DNA of 9,097 nucleotides from Candidatus Colicola coprequi (GCA_018065765.1 JAGHSR010000137.1:1-9097); one strand, 5' to 3'; numbered from the stretch's first letter, positions 1 to 7,437 are shown. Made by a program: numbers and translations. Notes: generated from the sequence alone by a model not told the origin.

Positions 1-229
1 TGTCTATCGAGGAGATAGTGATGCCATACTTGTCAAGGGCATTGTGGCTCTGCTCATCCATGTATTGAGCGAACACTCACCCGAAGAAATAGTGAACGCA
101 AACCTGTATTTTATCGACCAAATCAACCTGCGCGAACACCTTTCCCCCACACGTAGCAATGGCTTGGCTGCGATGCTGCAACAAATGCGCTTATATGCCA
201 TGACGTTCGCACAATTGGATAATAAATAA
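1..229 (+). CDS. sufE: SufE family Fe-S cluster assembly protein, C-terminal part
   Basis: The reading frame is open from the left edge (first full codon at base 2) to TAA at 227-229, giving 75 residues. It matches the C-terminal half of SufE, the cytosolic sulfur-transfer partner that accepts persulfide from the cysteine desulfurase SufS and stimulates it. Recognisable blocks are GDSDAILVKGI, EEIVNANLYFID and LREHLSPTRSNGLAAM, the last being the family's strongly conserved segment near the C-terminus. The sulfur-accepting cysteine of SufE lies in the N-terminal half, left of the window, so it cannot be checked. A GTG at 44 could be read as a start, but the conserved residues before it show that it is internal. 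kdsB follows 13 bases after the stop, so the two are probably co-transcribed. Identification is confident; only the 5' end is missing. Confidence 0.9.
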   Translation, partial: VYRGDSDAILVKGIVALLIHVLSEHSPEEIVNANLYFIDQINLREHLSPTRSNGLAAMLQQMRLYAMTFAQLDNK

Positions 230-242
230 AACGAAGATTATT

Positions 243-1004
243 ATGAATTTTGTTGGAATCATACCCGCACGCTATGCCAGCACGCGTTTTCCGGGCAAAC
301 CACTGGTAGATATTTGTGGTAAACCCATGATTCAGCGTGTCTATGAACAAGCCAAAAAAGCTCTGGACACTGTTATCGTTGCCACCGATGACGAACGCAT
401 ATACAATACCGTCAAAGCATTTGGCGGGGAGGTGTGTATGACCGATGCAGCATGTCGTTGCGGAACAGAGCGTTGCCAACAGGTAGCAGCACAATTGCAC
501 TTGGATGACAACGATGTCGTTATCAACATTCAAGGCGATGAACCATTCATACAGCCCTCACAAATAGATGCCATCCGTTCGTGTTTTACTGCCGATGGGG
601 CACACACACAAATAGCCACATTGGTTAAGCCATTCACACAGGAAGACTCACTCTCTGATTTGGAGAATCCCAATACACCGAAGGTTGTTTTCGCTCCCAA
701 CGGCAATGCACTTATGTTCTCGCGTTCGGTTATTCCCTACCTGCGAGGGATAGAACGCGAACAGTGGCTCACTCAGGGCAAGCACTATCGCCACATAGGT
801 ATGTACGCATATCGGGCAGATGTGTTGGCTCAAATTGTCTTATTGCCCCCCACCCCAACAGAGATGGCAGAGAGTTTGGAACAACTGCGTTGGTTGGAGA
901 ATGGATATACCATTCGCGTTGCGGTATGCGACACCTACTCCATGGGCATAGACACACCGGCTGACTTAGAACAAGCCATTCATTATTTATCAACTAACTC
1001 GTAA
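243..1004 (+). CDS. kdsB: 3-deoxy-manno-octulosonate cytidylyltransferase (CMP-Kdo synthetase)
   Basis: KdsB joins CTP and Kdo to give CMP-Kdo and pyrophosphate in the cytoplasm, activating Kdo for LPS inner-core synthesis. The 253-residue length is normal. The N-terminal nucleotide-binding signature GIIPARYASTRFPGKPL is at residues 5-21, VATDD at 46-50, INIQGDEPFI at 94-103, HIGMYAYR at 184-191, EQLRWLENG at 213-221 and GIDTP at 235-239, all in family order. The start at 243 puts the signature at the usual distance from the N-terminus, and the upstream bases are A/T rich without a clear Shine-Dalgarno. One oddity is that the conserved SGT(D/E)R motif reads CGTER, inside CRCGTERC (residues 71-78), giving three close cysteines. 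The gene sits between sufE and deoD with short gaps, consistent with one transcript. Confidence 0.96.
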   Translation: MNFVGIIPARYASTRFPGKPLVDICGKPMIQRVYEQAKKALDTVIVATDDERIYNTVKAFGGEVCMTDAACRCGTERCQQVAAQLHLDDNDVVINIQGDEPFIQPSQIDAIRSCFTADGAHTQIATLVKPFTQEDSLSDLENPNTPKVVFAPNGNALMFSRSVIPYLRGIEREQWLTQGKHYRHIGMYAYRADVLAQIVLLPPTPTEMAESLEQLRWLENGYTIRVAVCDTYSMGIDTPADLEQAIHYLSTNS

Positions 1005-1030
1005 ATTATTCACATCAAAAACATACAATT

Positions 1031-1741
1031 ATGAAAAATCAAGTTCCCACCCCACACATTGGGGCTCAGTACGATGAAATCGCCAAGACCGTCATCATGG
1101 CAGGCGACCCCCTTCGCGCCAAGCTAATGGCAGAACGTTTTTTAACAAACGCTCGTCAAGTCAACAACGTTCGCGGGATGCTCGCATTTACCGGAACATA
1201 CAATGGAAAACCTGTTACAGTGATGGGACACGGGATGGGCATTCCGTCCATCGGAATCTATTCGTATGAATTATTTAATTTCTACGACGTAGAGACTATT
1301 ATTCGTGTAGGTAGCTGCGGTGCACGTCAAAATTTCATCCATATAGGAGACCTCATTATCGCACAGGGTGCCTGCACCGATAGCAACTACGCTCAGCAGT
1401 ATGATTTACCCGGTGTATTCGCTCCTATTGCTAATTTTGACCTTTGCCGCCAGGCGGCTGATGCCTGCGAAAAATTCGGATATACCTATCACGTGGGTAA
1501 TGTCTTCTCTGCGGACGTGTTCTACAGCGAAGATACTCGCAAAAACAATTGGACCAAGATGGGTGTTTTAGCGGATGAAATGGAAGCACCTGCTTTGTAT
1601 ATGAATGCGGCTCGTGCCGGAAAACGTGCGCTGGTTATCTGCACCGTGAGTGACCACATGCTGACAGGAGAAGTCACTACCGCCGAACAACGCCAAAACA
1701 CATTCACCCAAATGATGGACGTTGCCTTCTCACTACTATGA
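1031..1741 (+). CDS. deoD: Purine-nucleoside phosphorylase, DeoD type
   Basis: This enzyme reversibly splits purine (deoxy)nucleosides with phosphate into base and (deoxy)ribose-1-phosphate for salvage; E. coli DeoD is a homohexamer. The 236-residue length fits. Visible family motifs are GDPLRAK (25-31) and NNVRGM (45-50), both carrying phosphate-binding glycine/arginine positions of the E. coli enzyme, GHGMGIPS (66-73), IRVGSCGA (91-98), DEMEAPALY (182-190) with the ribose-binding Met-Glu pair, and TVSDH (205-209) with the catalytic Asp at 208. The partner arginine of E. coli (Arg217) corresponds to Arg221 in TTAEQRQNTF. All key residues are present, so it should be active. In the equivalent of E. 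coli VEMEAAGIY, the Ala-Gly pair is Pro-Ala here. The gap from kdsB is 26 bases. The stop codon overlaps the next start as ATGA (1738-1741), suggesting translational coupling to the outer-membrane gene. Confidence 0.96.
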   Translation: MKNQVPTPHIGAQYDEIAKTVIMAGDPLRAKLMAERFLTNARQVNNVRGMLAFTGTYNGKPVTVMGHGMGIPSIGIYSYELFNFYDVETIIRVGSCGARQNFIHIGDLIIAQGACTDSNYAQQYDLPGVFAPIANFDLCRQAADACEKFGYTYHVGNVFSADVFYSEDTRKNNWTKMGVLADEMEAPALYMNAARAGKRALVICTVSDHMLTGEVTTAEQRQNTFTQMMDVAFSLL

Positions 1742-2496
1742 TTCATCTCCGTCGTATCGCATTTTTGGCTATAGCCATTTTGATAGGCAACACCTATCTT
1801 CTCGCACTTCCACGTGCCGAAATGGCTTCTGATAGCGCCAACAACAGCAGTAGCGTCAGCAAACCTTCCCTAAAAATTGGTTTTAGTGGAGGCATGCTGT
1901 TGCACGTGGGTTATATGTTTTCATCCTCGCCCGATGCACTATTTCGTAATCTGTCTTTGAAAGACCTGAGTAATGTGACCGACCTGCCTCGCGATGGCGT
2001 AGCATTAGGTTTAGGCGGAGCACTTCGTCTGCATATCGGAAATCACATCCATGTGGGAGCAGAGGGAGGTGTGTCCACTATGCCACTGATGAGAAGTGGA
2101 AGCTCCATTCGTACAGGATGGGGAGGTGCCTTGTGCGACTACTGCTTTGGCTCCGGTCGCATACGCCCTATGATAGGAGGATTGATAGGCGGAGGTACCA
2201 GTCGCCGTCTTTATGTGCCTTCGGATGGCTCAAGCATCAACGCAGGAGACGGTTCGCTGACCTACAATGCCTCGTATGTCAACACACCGTTCTTCCTCCT
2301 TGACCCTTACATAGGCATGGAAATCCAACTGTCCAGCCACTCTGCATTGGTCATCAAGGCGGATTATATGCTTCCTTTTGCAAAAGGAAATTTTGGTGTT
2401 GCTGTCAAAAACGGTGAATCCCCATGGTCTTCTTTTGTATCGCCCTCCGGACCTCGTCTCTACATAGGGATTTTGTTTGGACGTTCTAAGTCCTAA
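1738..2496 (+). CDS. Predicted outer-membrane beta-barrel protein, function unknown
   Basis: A 252-residue protein that I do not recognise as a named family. It begins with two arginines (RR) and a hydrophobic stretch (about residues 7-24), consistent with a signal peptide or export signal, followed by a Ser/Asn-rich linker (about 29-43). The rest alternates short amphipathic, aromatic- and glycine-rich strands: IGFSGGMLLHVGYMF, LGLGGALRLHIG, HVGAEGG, IGGLIGGG, LYIGILFG. This pattern is typical of small outer-membrane barrels of Bacteroidota. The last strand ends close to the C-terminus (LYIGILFGRSKS), also usual for barrels. The start at 1738 overlaps deoD by four bases and gives a sensible signal peptide. 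The stop overlaps the stop of the converging deacetylase gene. Localisation is inferred from pattern only, and no substrate or role can be assigned. Confidence 0.7.
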   Translation: MIHLRRIAFLAIAILIGNTYLLALPRAEMASDSANNSSSVSKPSLKIGFSGGMLLHVGYMFSSSPDALFRNLSLKDLSNVTDLPRDGVALGLGGALRLHIGNHIHVGAEGGVSTMPLMRSGSSIRTGWGGALCDYCFGSGRIRPMIGGLIGGGTSRRLYVPSDGSSINAGDGSLTYNASYVNTPFFLLDPYIGMEIQLSSHSALVIKADYMLPFAKGNFGVAVKNGESPWSSFVSPSGPRLYIGILFGRSKS

Positions 2497-3206
2497 TCTC
2501 CCCAACGCTGCTGAACAAAAGCCTCAGCGTAACGACACTGAAAATCCAAACCACGCATGGTTTCCATCGTGTCGTGAAAGCGCTTGACCTCCTTGTCAAC
2601 ACCTTGGCTGACATGGCTTAAGTAAGCCGCTATCTTCCTTTCGCGCGTGGAATCAATATTGACAAAAACAGTAGGAGTGAAATTCTGCGTTTGCAAGCCG
2701 GTCATCACTTCTCCGTAGAACAAATCAAAACTATGCCCCGTTTGACGCCATGCGTCATACACAAGCACGGAACAATTTCGGTGGTCACGATGACTGTCTA
2801 TTGGCCAATGGGTAATCACCAAATCGGGCTTTTCGCGTTCTATTAGGGCTTTCATTTCGGCATAACGTGCCTTGTTTATTTCCGACTCGCCATCCACTTG
2901 AGTAAGAAAAACAGGACGAACATCCATCAGCGCACATGCCTTTAGTGCCTCCTCTGTTCGAATAGTTGCCGTTTCGTCAAGGCTCTTTCCTTCTATTCCA
3001 CGTTCACCACGAGTGAGATAAACACTCACCACATCGCATCCGGCTTCACGCAAGAGAATCATCGTTCCCCCACACATCGATTCGGGGTCATCGGGGTGCG
3101 CGCCGATGATGAGTGCTTTGTGATACTTGCTTAAATCAAGCGTTTGCGCCTGCGTTATGTTAATGCCAACGAGGGCGACAAGCAGAAGAATGAAGACCTT
3201 TTTCAT
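2493..3206 (-). CDS. Secreted PIG-L/LmbE-family zinc-dependent deacetylase
   Basis: 237 residues. Residues 1-20 form a clear signal peptide (basic MKK, hydrophobic core, cleavage probably after TQA), so the enzyme should act in the periplasm or at the cell surface. The family (PIG-L, MshB, LmbE) uses one zinc ion to remove acetyl groups from N-acetylglucosamine-type amino sugars. The first motif is GAHPDDPE (35-42) with ligands expected at His37 and Asp40; the second is HWPIDSHRDH (133-142), where His142 is the expected third ligand and Asp39 the likely general base. TRGERGIEG (65-73) is also typical of bacterial members. The true substrate cannot be read from the sequence. It lies 185 bases downstream of kbl on the same strand, after a hairpin-rich gap, and its stop codon shares bases with that of the converging outer-membrane gene. 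No clear -33/-7 promoter was found just upstream. Confidence 0.9.
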   Translation of the reverse strand: MKKVFILLLVALVGINITQAQTLDLSKYHKALIIGAHPDDPESMCGGTMILLREAGCDVVSVYLTRGERGIEGKSLDETATIRTEEALKACALMDVRPVFLTQVDGESEINKARYAEMKALIEREKPDLVITHWPIDSHRDHRNCSVLVYDAWRQTGHSFDLFYGEVMTGLQTQNFTPTVFVNIDSTRERKIAAYLSHVSQGVDKEVKRFHDTMETMRGLDFQCRYAEAFVQQRWGD

Positions 3207-3279
3207 AATATGTATGGCATGATACTTATCAACATTGCACTTTCATAAATGGGTTTCCCCACCCTACGCGCACCTCATG

Positions 3280-3314
3280 CCGCAAACTATCCCAATTCAG
3301 TTGGGATGTTGCGG
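3280..3314 (-). repeat. Two-part stem-loop in the kbl-deacetylase gap
   Basis: Twelve pairs in two perfect six-base arms: CCGCAA with TTGCGG outside and TCCCAA with TTGGGA inside, separated by a small asymmetric internal loop (ACTA versus TG) and capped by TTCAG. No T-rich run follows in the minus direction, so it does not look like an intrinsic terminator of kbl. It could be a processing or stability element, or part of the leader of the deacetylase mRNA. Confidence 0.6.
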
Positions 3315-3335
3315 ACACGAGAAGCGGTGAAATGT

Positions 3336-3367
3336 AAAAGATGATAATGAGTGCATATCGCCTCATT
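3336..3367 (-). terminator. Possible kbl terminator
   Basis: On the minus strand, starting 24 bases after the kbl stop codon, AATGAG and CTCATT form a six-base stem with a ten-base loop, followed within a few bases by CTTTTA. The stem is short and A/T rich, and an alternative pairing exists (TGAAATG 3328-3334 with CATTTCA 3364-3370). This is only a candidate. Confidence 0.35.
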
Positions 3368-3391
3368 TCAAAAATTTCACATTAAGTTTAA

Positions 3392-4582
3392 TTATTTCAA
3401 CACACCAAGGGCACGTCCAACCTTAATGAAAGCAGCTATACCGCGGTCCAGTTGTTCTTGTGTGTGAGCAGCAGAGAGTTGAACACGGATACGTGCTTGC
3501 CCCTGAGGAACTACAGGATAATAGAAACCGGTAACATAAATACCCTCTTCCTGCAAAGCAGCAGCAAATTCCTGACTCAGACGAGCGTCATAGAGCATCA
3601 CGGCACAAATAGCCGATTGGGTTGGTTTGATATCAAATCCGGCAGCCTTCATGCGAGTAACAAAGTACTCGGTATTGGCGTGCAGACGATCCTGCAATGT
3701 GTTGTCACGAGTCAGAAGCTCAAACGTCTTCAAACCGGCAGCAGCAATCATAGGAGGAATAGAGTTGGAGAACAAATAAGGACGAGAACGCTGACGCAAC
3801 AGGTCGATAATTTCCTTTTTACCGGTTGTAAAACCACCTACCGAACCGCCAAAGGCTTTGCCTAGTGTACCGGTCAGAATTTCGATTTTACCACGTAGGT
3901 TATATTGTTCGGTCACGCCATGACCTGTCTTTCCTACTACACCGGCTGAGTGGCTCTCGTCCACCATAACCATGGCATTGTATTTCTGTGCCAGTTCATA
4001 AACCTTGTCCAGTGGGCATACATTACCATCCATCGAGAACACACCATCCGTAGCAATGATACGGAAACGTTGTGCTTGAGCGGCCTGCAATTGTTTCTCT
4101 AAGTCTGCCATATCGCCGTTGGCATAGCGGTAACGAACTGCCTTGCACAGACGAACACCGTCAATGATGGATGCGTGATTAAGAGCATCGGAAATAATAG
4201 CATCATCAGCGGTCAACAGAGGCTCAAACAGTCCGCCATTGGCGTCAAAACATGCTGCATAGAGGATTGTATCTTCCGTCCCAAAGAAATCGGAGATTGC
4301 TTTCTCCAACATCTTGTGCGTATCTTGCGTTCCGCAGATAAAACGGACAGATGCCATACCGTAACCACGTGCATCCATACGATCTTTAGCTGCCTGAATC
4401 AGTTCTTTGTTATCTGCCAATCCTAAATAGTTGTTGGCGCAGAAATTGATAACATCCTTACCACCTTCCACCTTAATGCCGGACGATTGGGGAGTGATAA
4501 TCACGCGCTCGTTTTTGTACAAACCGGCGTCACGGATTTCTTGCAGAGTATTTTGCAAGTATTTTTGAAAATCTTGATACAT
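3392..4582 (-). CDS. kbl: Glycine C-acetyltransferase (2-amino-3-ketobutyrate CoA ligase)
   Basis: Kbl is a cytosolic PLP enzyme of the alpha-oxoamine synthase family. It cleaves 2-amino-3-ketobutyrate with CoA to glycine and acetyl-CoA, the second step of threonine breakdown after threonine 3-dehydrogenase. The 396-residue length is close to E. coli Kbl. Motifs include NFCANNYLGLA (46-56), an SDALNHASIIDG block (131-142) with the PLP-stacking His136, MVDESHSAG (206-214) with the PLP-pyridine Asp208, and GTLGKAFGG (238-246), where Lys242 should form the Schiff base. RQRSRPYLFSNS (264-275) and the C-terminal RIRVQLSAAHT (374-384) are also typical. Other members (8-amino-7-oxononanoate synthase, serine palmitoyltransferase) are less likely given the RSRPYLFSNS block. 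It lies 107 bases downstream of gdhA, beyond a hairpin. No threonine dehydrogenase gene is visible in the window. Confidence 0.95.
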   Translation of the reverse strand: MYQDFQKYLQNTLQEIRDAGLYKNERVIITPQSSGIKVEGGKDVINFCANNYLGLADNKELIQAAKDRMDARGYGMASVRFICGTQDTHKMLEKAISDFFGTEDTILYAACFDANGGLFEPLLTADDAIISDALNHASIIDGVRLCKAVRYRYANGDMADLEKQLQAAQAQRFRIIATDGVFSMDGNVCPLDKVYELAQKYNAMVMVDESHSAGVVGKTGHGVTEQYNLRGKIEILTGTLGKAFGGSVGGFTTGKKEIIDLLRQRSRPYLFSNSIPPMIAAAGLKTFELLTRDNTLQDRLHANTEYFVTRMKAAGFDIKPTQSAICAVMLYDARLSQEFAAALQEEGIYVTGFYYPVVPQGQARIRVQLSAAHTQEQLDRGIAAFIKVGRALGVLK

Positions 4583-4627
4583 CGTTTTAGAAGTTGTTGA
4601 TTAAAAATAATTTCAAGTTGTAAAGCA

Positions 4628-4667
4628 AAGGAGTCCGAGTCCGGTAAACCGAGACTAAGGACTCCTT
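4628..4667 (-). terminator. Rho-independent-type terminator after gdhA
   Basis: A long imperfect hairpin between gdhA and kbl. The outer arms are AAGGAGTCC (4628-4636) and GGACTCCTT (4659-4667), nine perfect pairs. Inside, after a g/aa internal loop, AGTC pairs with GACT, and CGG with CCG around a TAAA loop, with one bulged A. On the minus strand it is followed by TGCTTTAC, a modest T-rich tail. Its position, starting 22 bases after the gdhA stop, fits a gdhA terminator. Incomplete termination could let some transcription reach kbl, which has no convincing promoter in the 45 bases before its start. Confidence 0.75.
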
Positions 4668-4689
4668 GCATTATCACATATTTAGTTGA

Positions 4690-6036
<1,347 letters not shown>

Positions 6037-6054
6037 TTTTTGAAATTAAAATGA

Positions 6055-6078
6055 TTAGTTGGTTAGTTTATGTTAGTT
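6055..6078 (-). repeat. Three AACTAA copies in the gdhA leader
   Basis: On the minus strand the predicted 5' untranslated region of gdhA carries AACTAA three times (plus-strand TTAGTT at 6055-6060, 6063-6068 and 6073-6078), spaced 8 and 10 bases apart and ending 18 bases before the start codon. They could be a protein- or RNA-binding site or simple low-complexity sequence. Confidence 0.4.
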
Positions 6079-6122
6079 ATTTGTTGATAAGTCTTCTTTC
6101 AAGGCTATTTTCAAAAACCATG

Positions 6123-6154
6123 CAAAGTTACAGCTTTTTTTTGAGCTGAACAAG
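6123..6154 (-). promoter_or_regulatory. Bacteroides-type -33/-7 promoter of gdhA
   Basis: Read on the minus strand, CTTG (6154-6151) is followed after 20 bases by TAACTTTG (6130-6123), a full match to the -7 consensus TAnnTTTG and three of four bases of the -33 TTTG. The start of transcription would be near 6117, leaving a leader of about 80 bases before gdhA. The first three bases of the -7 box are the TAA stop codon of the upstream kinase gene. The spacer holds the inverted repeat CAGCT/AGCTG (6131-6135/6144-6148). Confidence 0.75.
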
Positions 6155-7396
6155 GAAAATCGTACCTTTTTTAGATGTTTCAAAACATATTTTTCCATCA
6201 CATCCCTCTACAATGTTCTTTGATATGGCTAATCCAAGTCCTGTTCCTGTAGATTTGGTCGTGAAATTTGGCATAAAAATCTTATCCTGTACATCTTCGG
6301 GTATGCCGGGGCCGTTATCCGAGAAAGATATCTCCACCATATCCTCTTTATCTTTCATCAGCACAATCACATCACCGCCCTCTCGGTCACCGATAGCCTG
6401 CAAGGCGTTTTTCAGGATATTGGTAAATACTTGCCCTATCTGCTCCTTGTCAGCGTATGCCACCACACCTCTGTCAGGTCCTACATACCGTACCGGAATA
6501 TTGGCATCGTTGTGCTCAAAGAGTGCAATCACCGAACTCAATTTCTCGGCCACATCCACCTCATCTACATGCACCTCAGGCATTTTTGCAAAAGTGGAGA
6601 ACGATGCCGCTATTCGGCTCAGTTGGTCTATCTGCTCCACCAACATCGTCGTGGATTCGCGGAAATACTCGTCGTAGTTCGGATTGAGCGTCCCCTTTTC
6701 TTGCAAGGACTGTGCCTCTTGATTCCAACAACGTTGCAGATATTGTATGGAAAGTTTCATGGGCGTTAGCGGGTTGTTTATCTCGTGAGCTATCTGACGC
6801 GCCATCGTGCGCCATGCACCCTCTCGCTCCGACAAAGCTAACTTACGGGACGACTGCTCCATAAAATCCACCATGCTATTGTAGTGACGAACCAAATCAC
6901 CCAATTCATTGTTGTGGTCATATTCGATATGCTGATTTTTGCCCCCTAAACGGAATGACTTCATCTTATTAATCACCTGACTAAGCGGCAGCGTTATTTC
7001 GCGCGCGATATATAAGGAGACCAACAAAGCCAAGAACAACACGATGATATAAATGATTATCAGCCGTATAAAAAAACTATTCAACTGCTGTGACACATCT
7101 TCCCCTGCCATAAAGTACGGCACAGCGACAAAGCCTATCTGCACACTTATCAGCACCAGTGCCACCAACACAAACTGCAATTTCTGCCGCAGGCGCAGAT
7201 TGCGAAAACCATGGCAACGAATCAGCCCTATCGCGCCTAATAGTACCAAAGCCGCCACAACAATAACGATACTCCACAAAAAAACTTGTATTCGCGGATC
7301 TGTCCACAATGGCGAAACAGCATCCGGCTGGACGGCAAATTTAGGTTGATAAGACTGAACCTGAAGAAAAAAGATATTTTCCAAATAAAAATCCAT
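6128..7396 (-). CDS. HAMP-domain sensor histidine kinase
   Basis: A 422-residue membrane kinase. Three hydrophobic segments lie at about 37-59, 72-95 and 109-130, followed by a HAMP linker (about 128-182) and a short coiled region. The dimerisation/phosphoacceptor box AHEINNPLTPMKL is at 203-215 with the phosphorylated His204. The ATPase domain has the N box (NILKNALQ, 336-343), the G1 box DNGPGIP (370-376), the F box NFTTKS (387-392) and the G2 box GTGLGL (394-399). All catalytic motifs are intact. The H-box context resembles NtrY-like kinases. There is no large periplasmic or PAS sensor domain and no adjacent response regulator, so signal and partner are unknown. I chose ATG at 7396; the frame extends to a TTG at 7408, but that codon lies in the predicted -7 box. 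The stop codon forms part of the gdhA promoter. Confidence 0.9.
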   Translation of the reverse strand: MDFYLENIFFLQVQSYQPKFAVQPDAVSPLWTDPRIQVFLWSIVIVVAALVLLGAIGLIRCHGFRNLRLRQKLQFVLVALVLISVQIGFVAVPYFMAGEDVSQQLNSFFIRLIIIYIIVLFLALLVSLYIAREITLPLSQVINKMKSFRLGGKNQHIEYDHNNELGDLVRHYNSMVDFMEQSSRKLALSEREGAWRTMARQIAHEINNPLTPMKLSIQYLQRCWNQEAQSLQEKGTLNPNYDEYFRESTTMLVEQIDQLSRIAASFSTFAKMPEVHVDEVDVAEKLSSVIALFEHNDANIPVRYVGPDRGVVAYADKEQIGQVFTNILKNALQAIGDREGGDVIVLMKDKEDMVEISFSDNGPGIPEDVQDKIFMPNFTTKSTGTGLGLAISKNIVEGCDGKICFETSKKGTIFLVQLKKKL

Positions 7397-7401
7397 TTGC
7401 G

Positions 7402-7433
7402 CTTGCAAAATTACTACAAATTATGTACCTTTG
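7402..7433 (+). promoter_or_regulatory. Promoter of the CcdA-like/trmN6 pair
   Basis: CTTG (7402-7405), then 20 bases, then TACCTTTG (7426-7433). The -7 box is a full match to TAnnTTTG, and the -33 has three of four bases. Transcription would begin near 7440, about 50 bases before the ATG at 7492. Because this box covers the ATG at 7423, that upstream ATG cannot be the start in a transcript made from here. Confidence 0.75.
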
Positions 7434-7436
7434 CAA
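7403..7436. repeat. Inverted repeat TTGCAAA / TTTGCAA, 20 bases apart
   Basis: Perfect seven-base arms at 7403-7409 and 7430-7436. Each arm contains the TTG of the -33 box of one promoter and, on the other strand, the TTTG of the -7 box of the opposite promoter. The symmetry follows from two interlocked promoters of equal spacing, but it could also be an operator. Confidence 0.75.
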
Positions 7437-7437
7437 A
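7406..7437 (-). promoter_or_regulatory. Promoter of the sensor kinase gene, overlapping the divergent one
   Basis: On the minus strand TTTG (7437-7434), 20 bases, TAATTTTG (7413-7406): a full match to both halves of the Bacteroides-type consensus with ideal spacing. The transcript should begin around 7400, only a few bases before the kinase ATG at 7396, so the mRNA would be almost leaderless. The site occupies nearly the same bases as the plus-strand promoter. Confidence 0.7.

Larger units (their letters stand above)
3207..3391 (-). other. Hairpin-rich intergenic region between kbl and the PIG-L gene
   Basis: No coding signal was found in these 185 bases. They hold several inverted repeats: GTGAAAT/ATTTCAC (3327-3333/3374-3380) enclosing AATGAG/CTCATT (3346-3351/3362-3367); a two-part stem CCGCAA/TTGCGG (3280-3285/3309-3314) with TCCCAA/TTGGGA (3290-3295/3301-3306) around a TTCAG loop; and TGGG/CCCA (3250-3253/3258-3261), which on the minus strand closes a GAAA tetraloop. 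The hairpin nearest kbl is followed on the minus strand by CTTTT and may be its terminator. The two nearer the PIG-L start lack a T tract and may belong to its leader RNA. A role as a small RNA or leader is inference. Confidence 0.5.

Noticed and set aside
44..229. Short complete gene starting at GTG 44
   Set aside because: Conserved SufE residues continue upstream of the GTG to the window edge, so it is the tail of a larger gene.
123..533. 136-codon open frame on the minus strand over sufE and kdsB
   Set aside because: It crosses two well-supported genes on the other strand and resembles no protein family.
3452..3865. 137-codon open frame on the plus strand
   Set aside because: Antisense to kbl across the catalytic region; no supporting signal.
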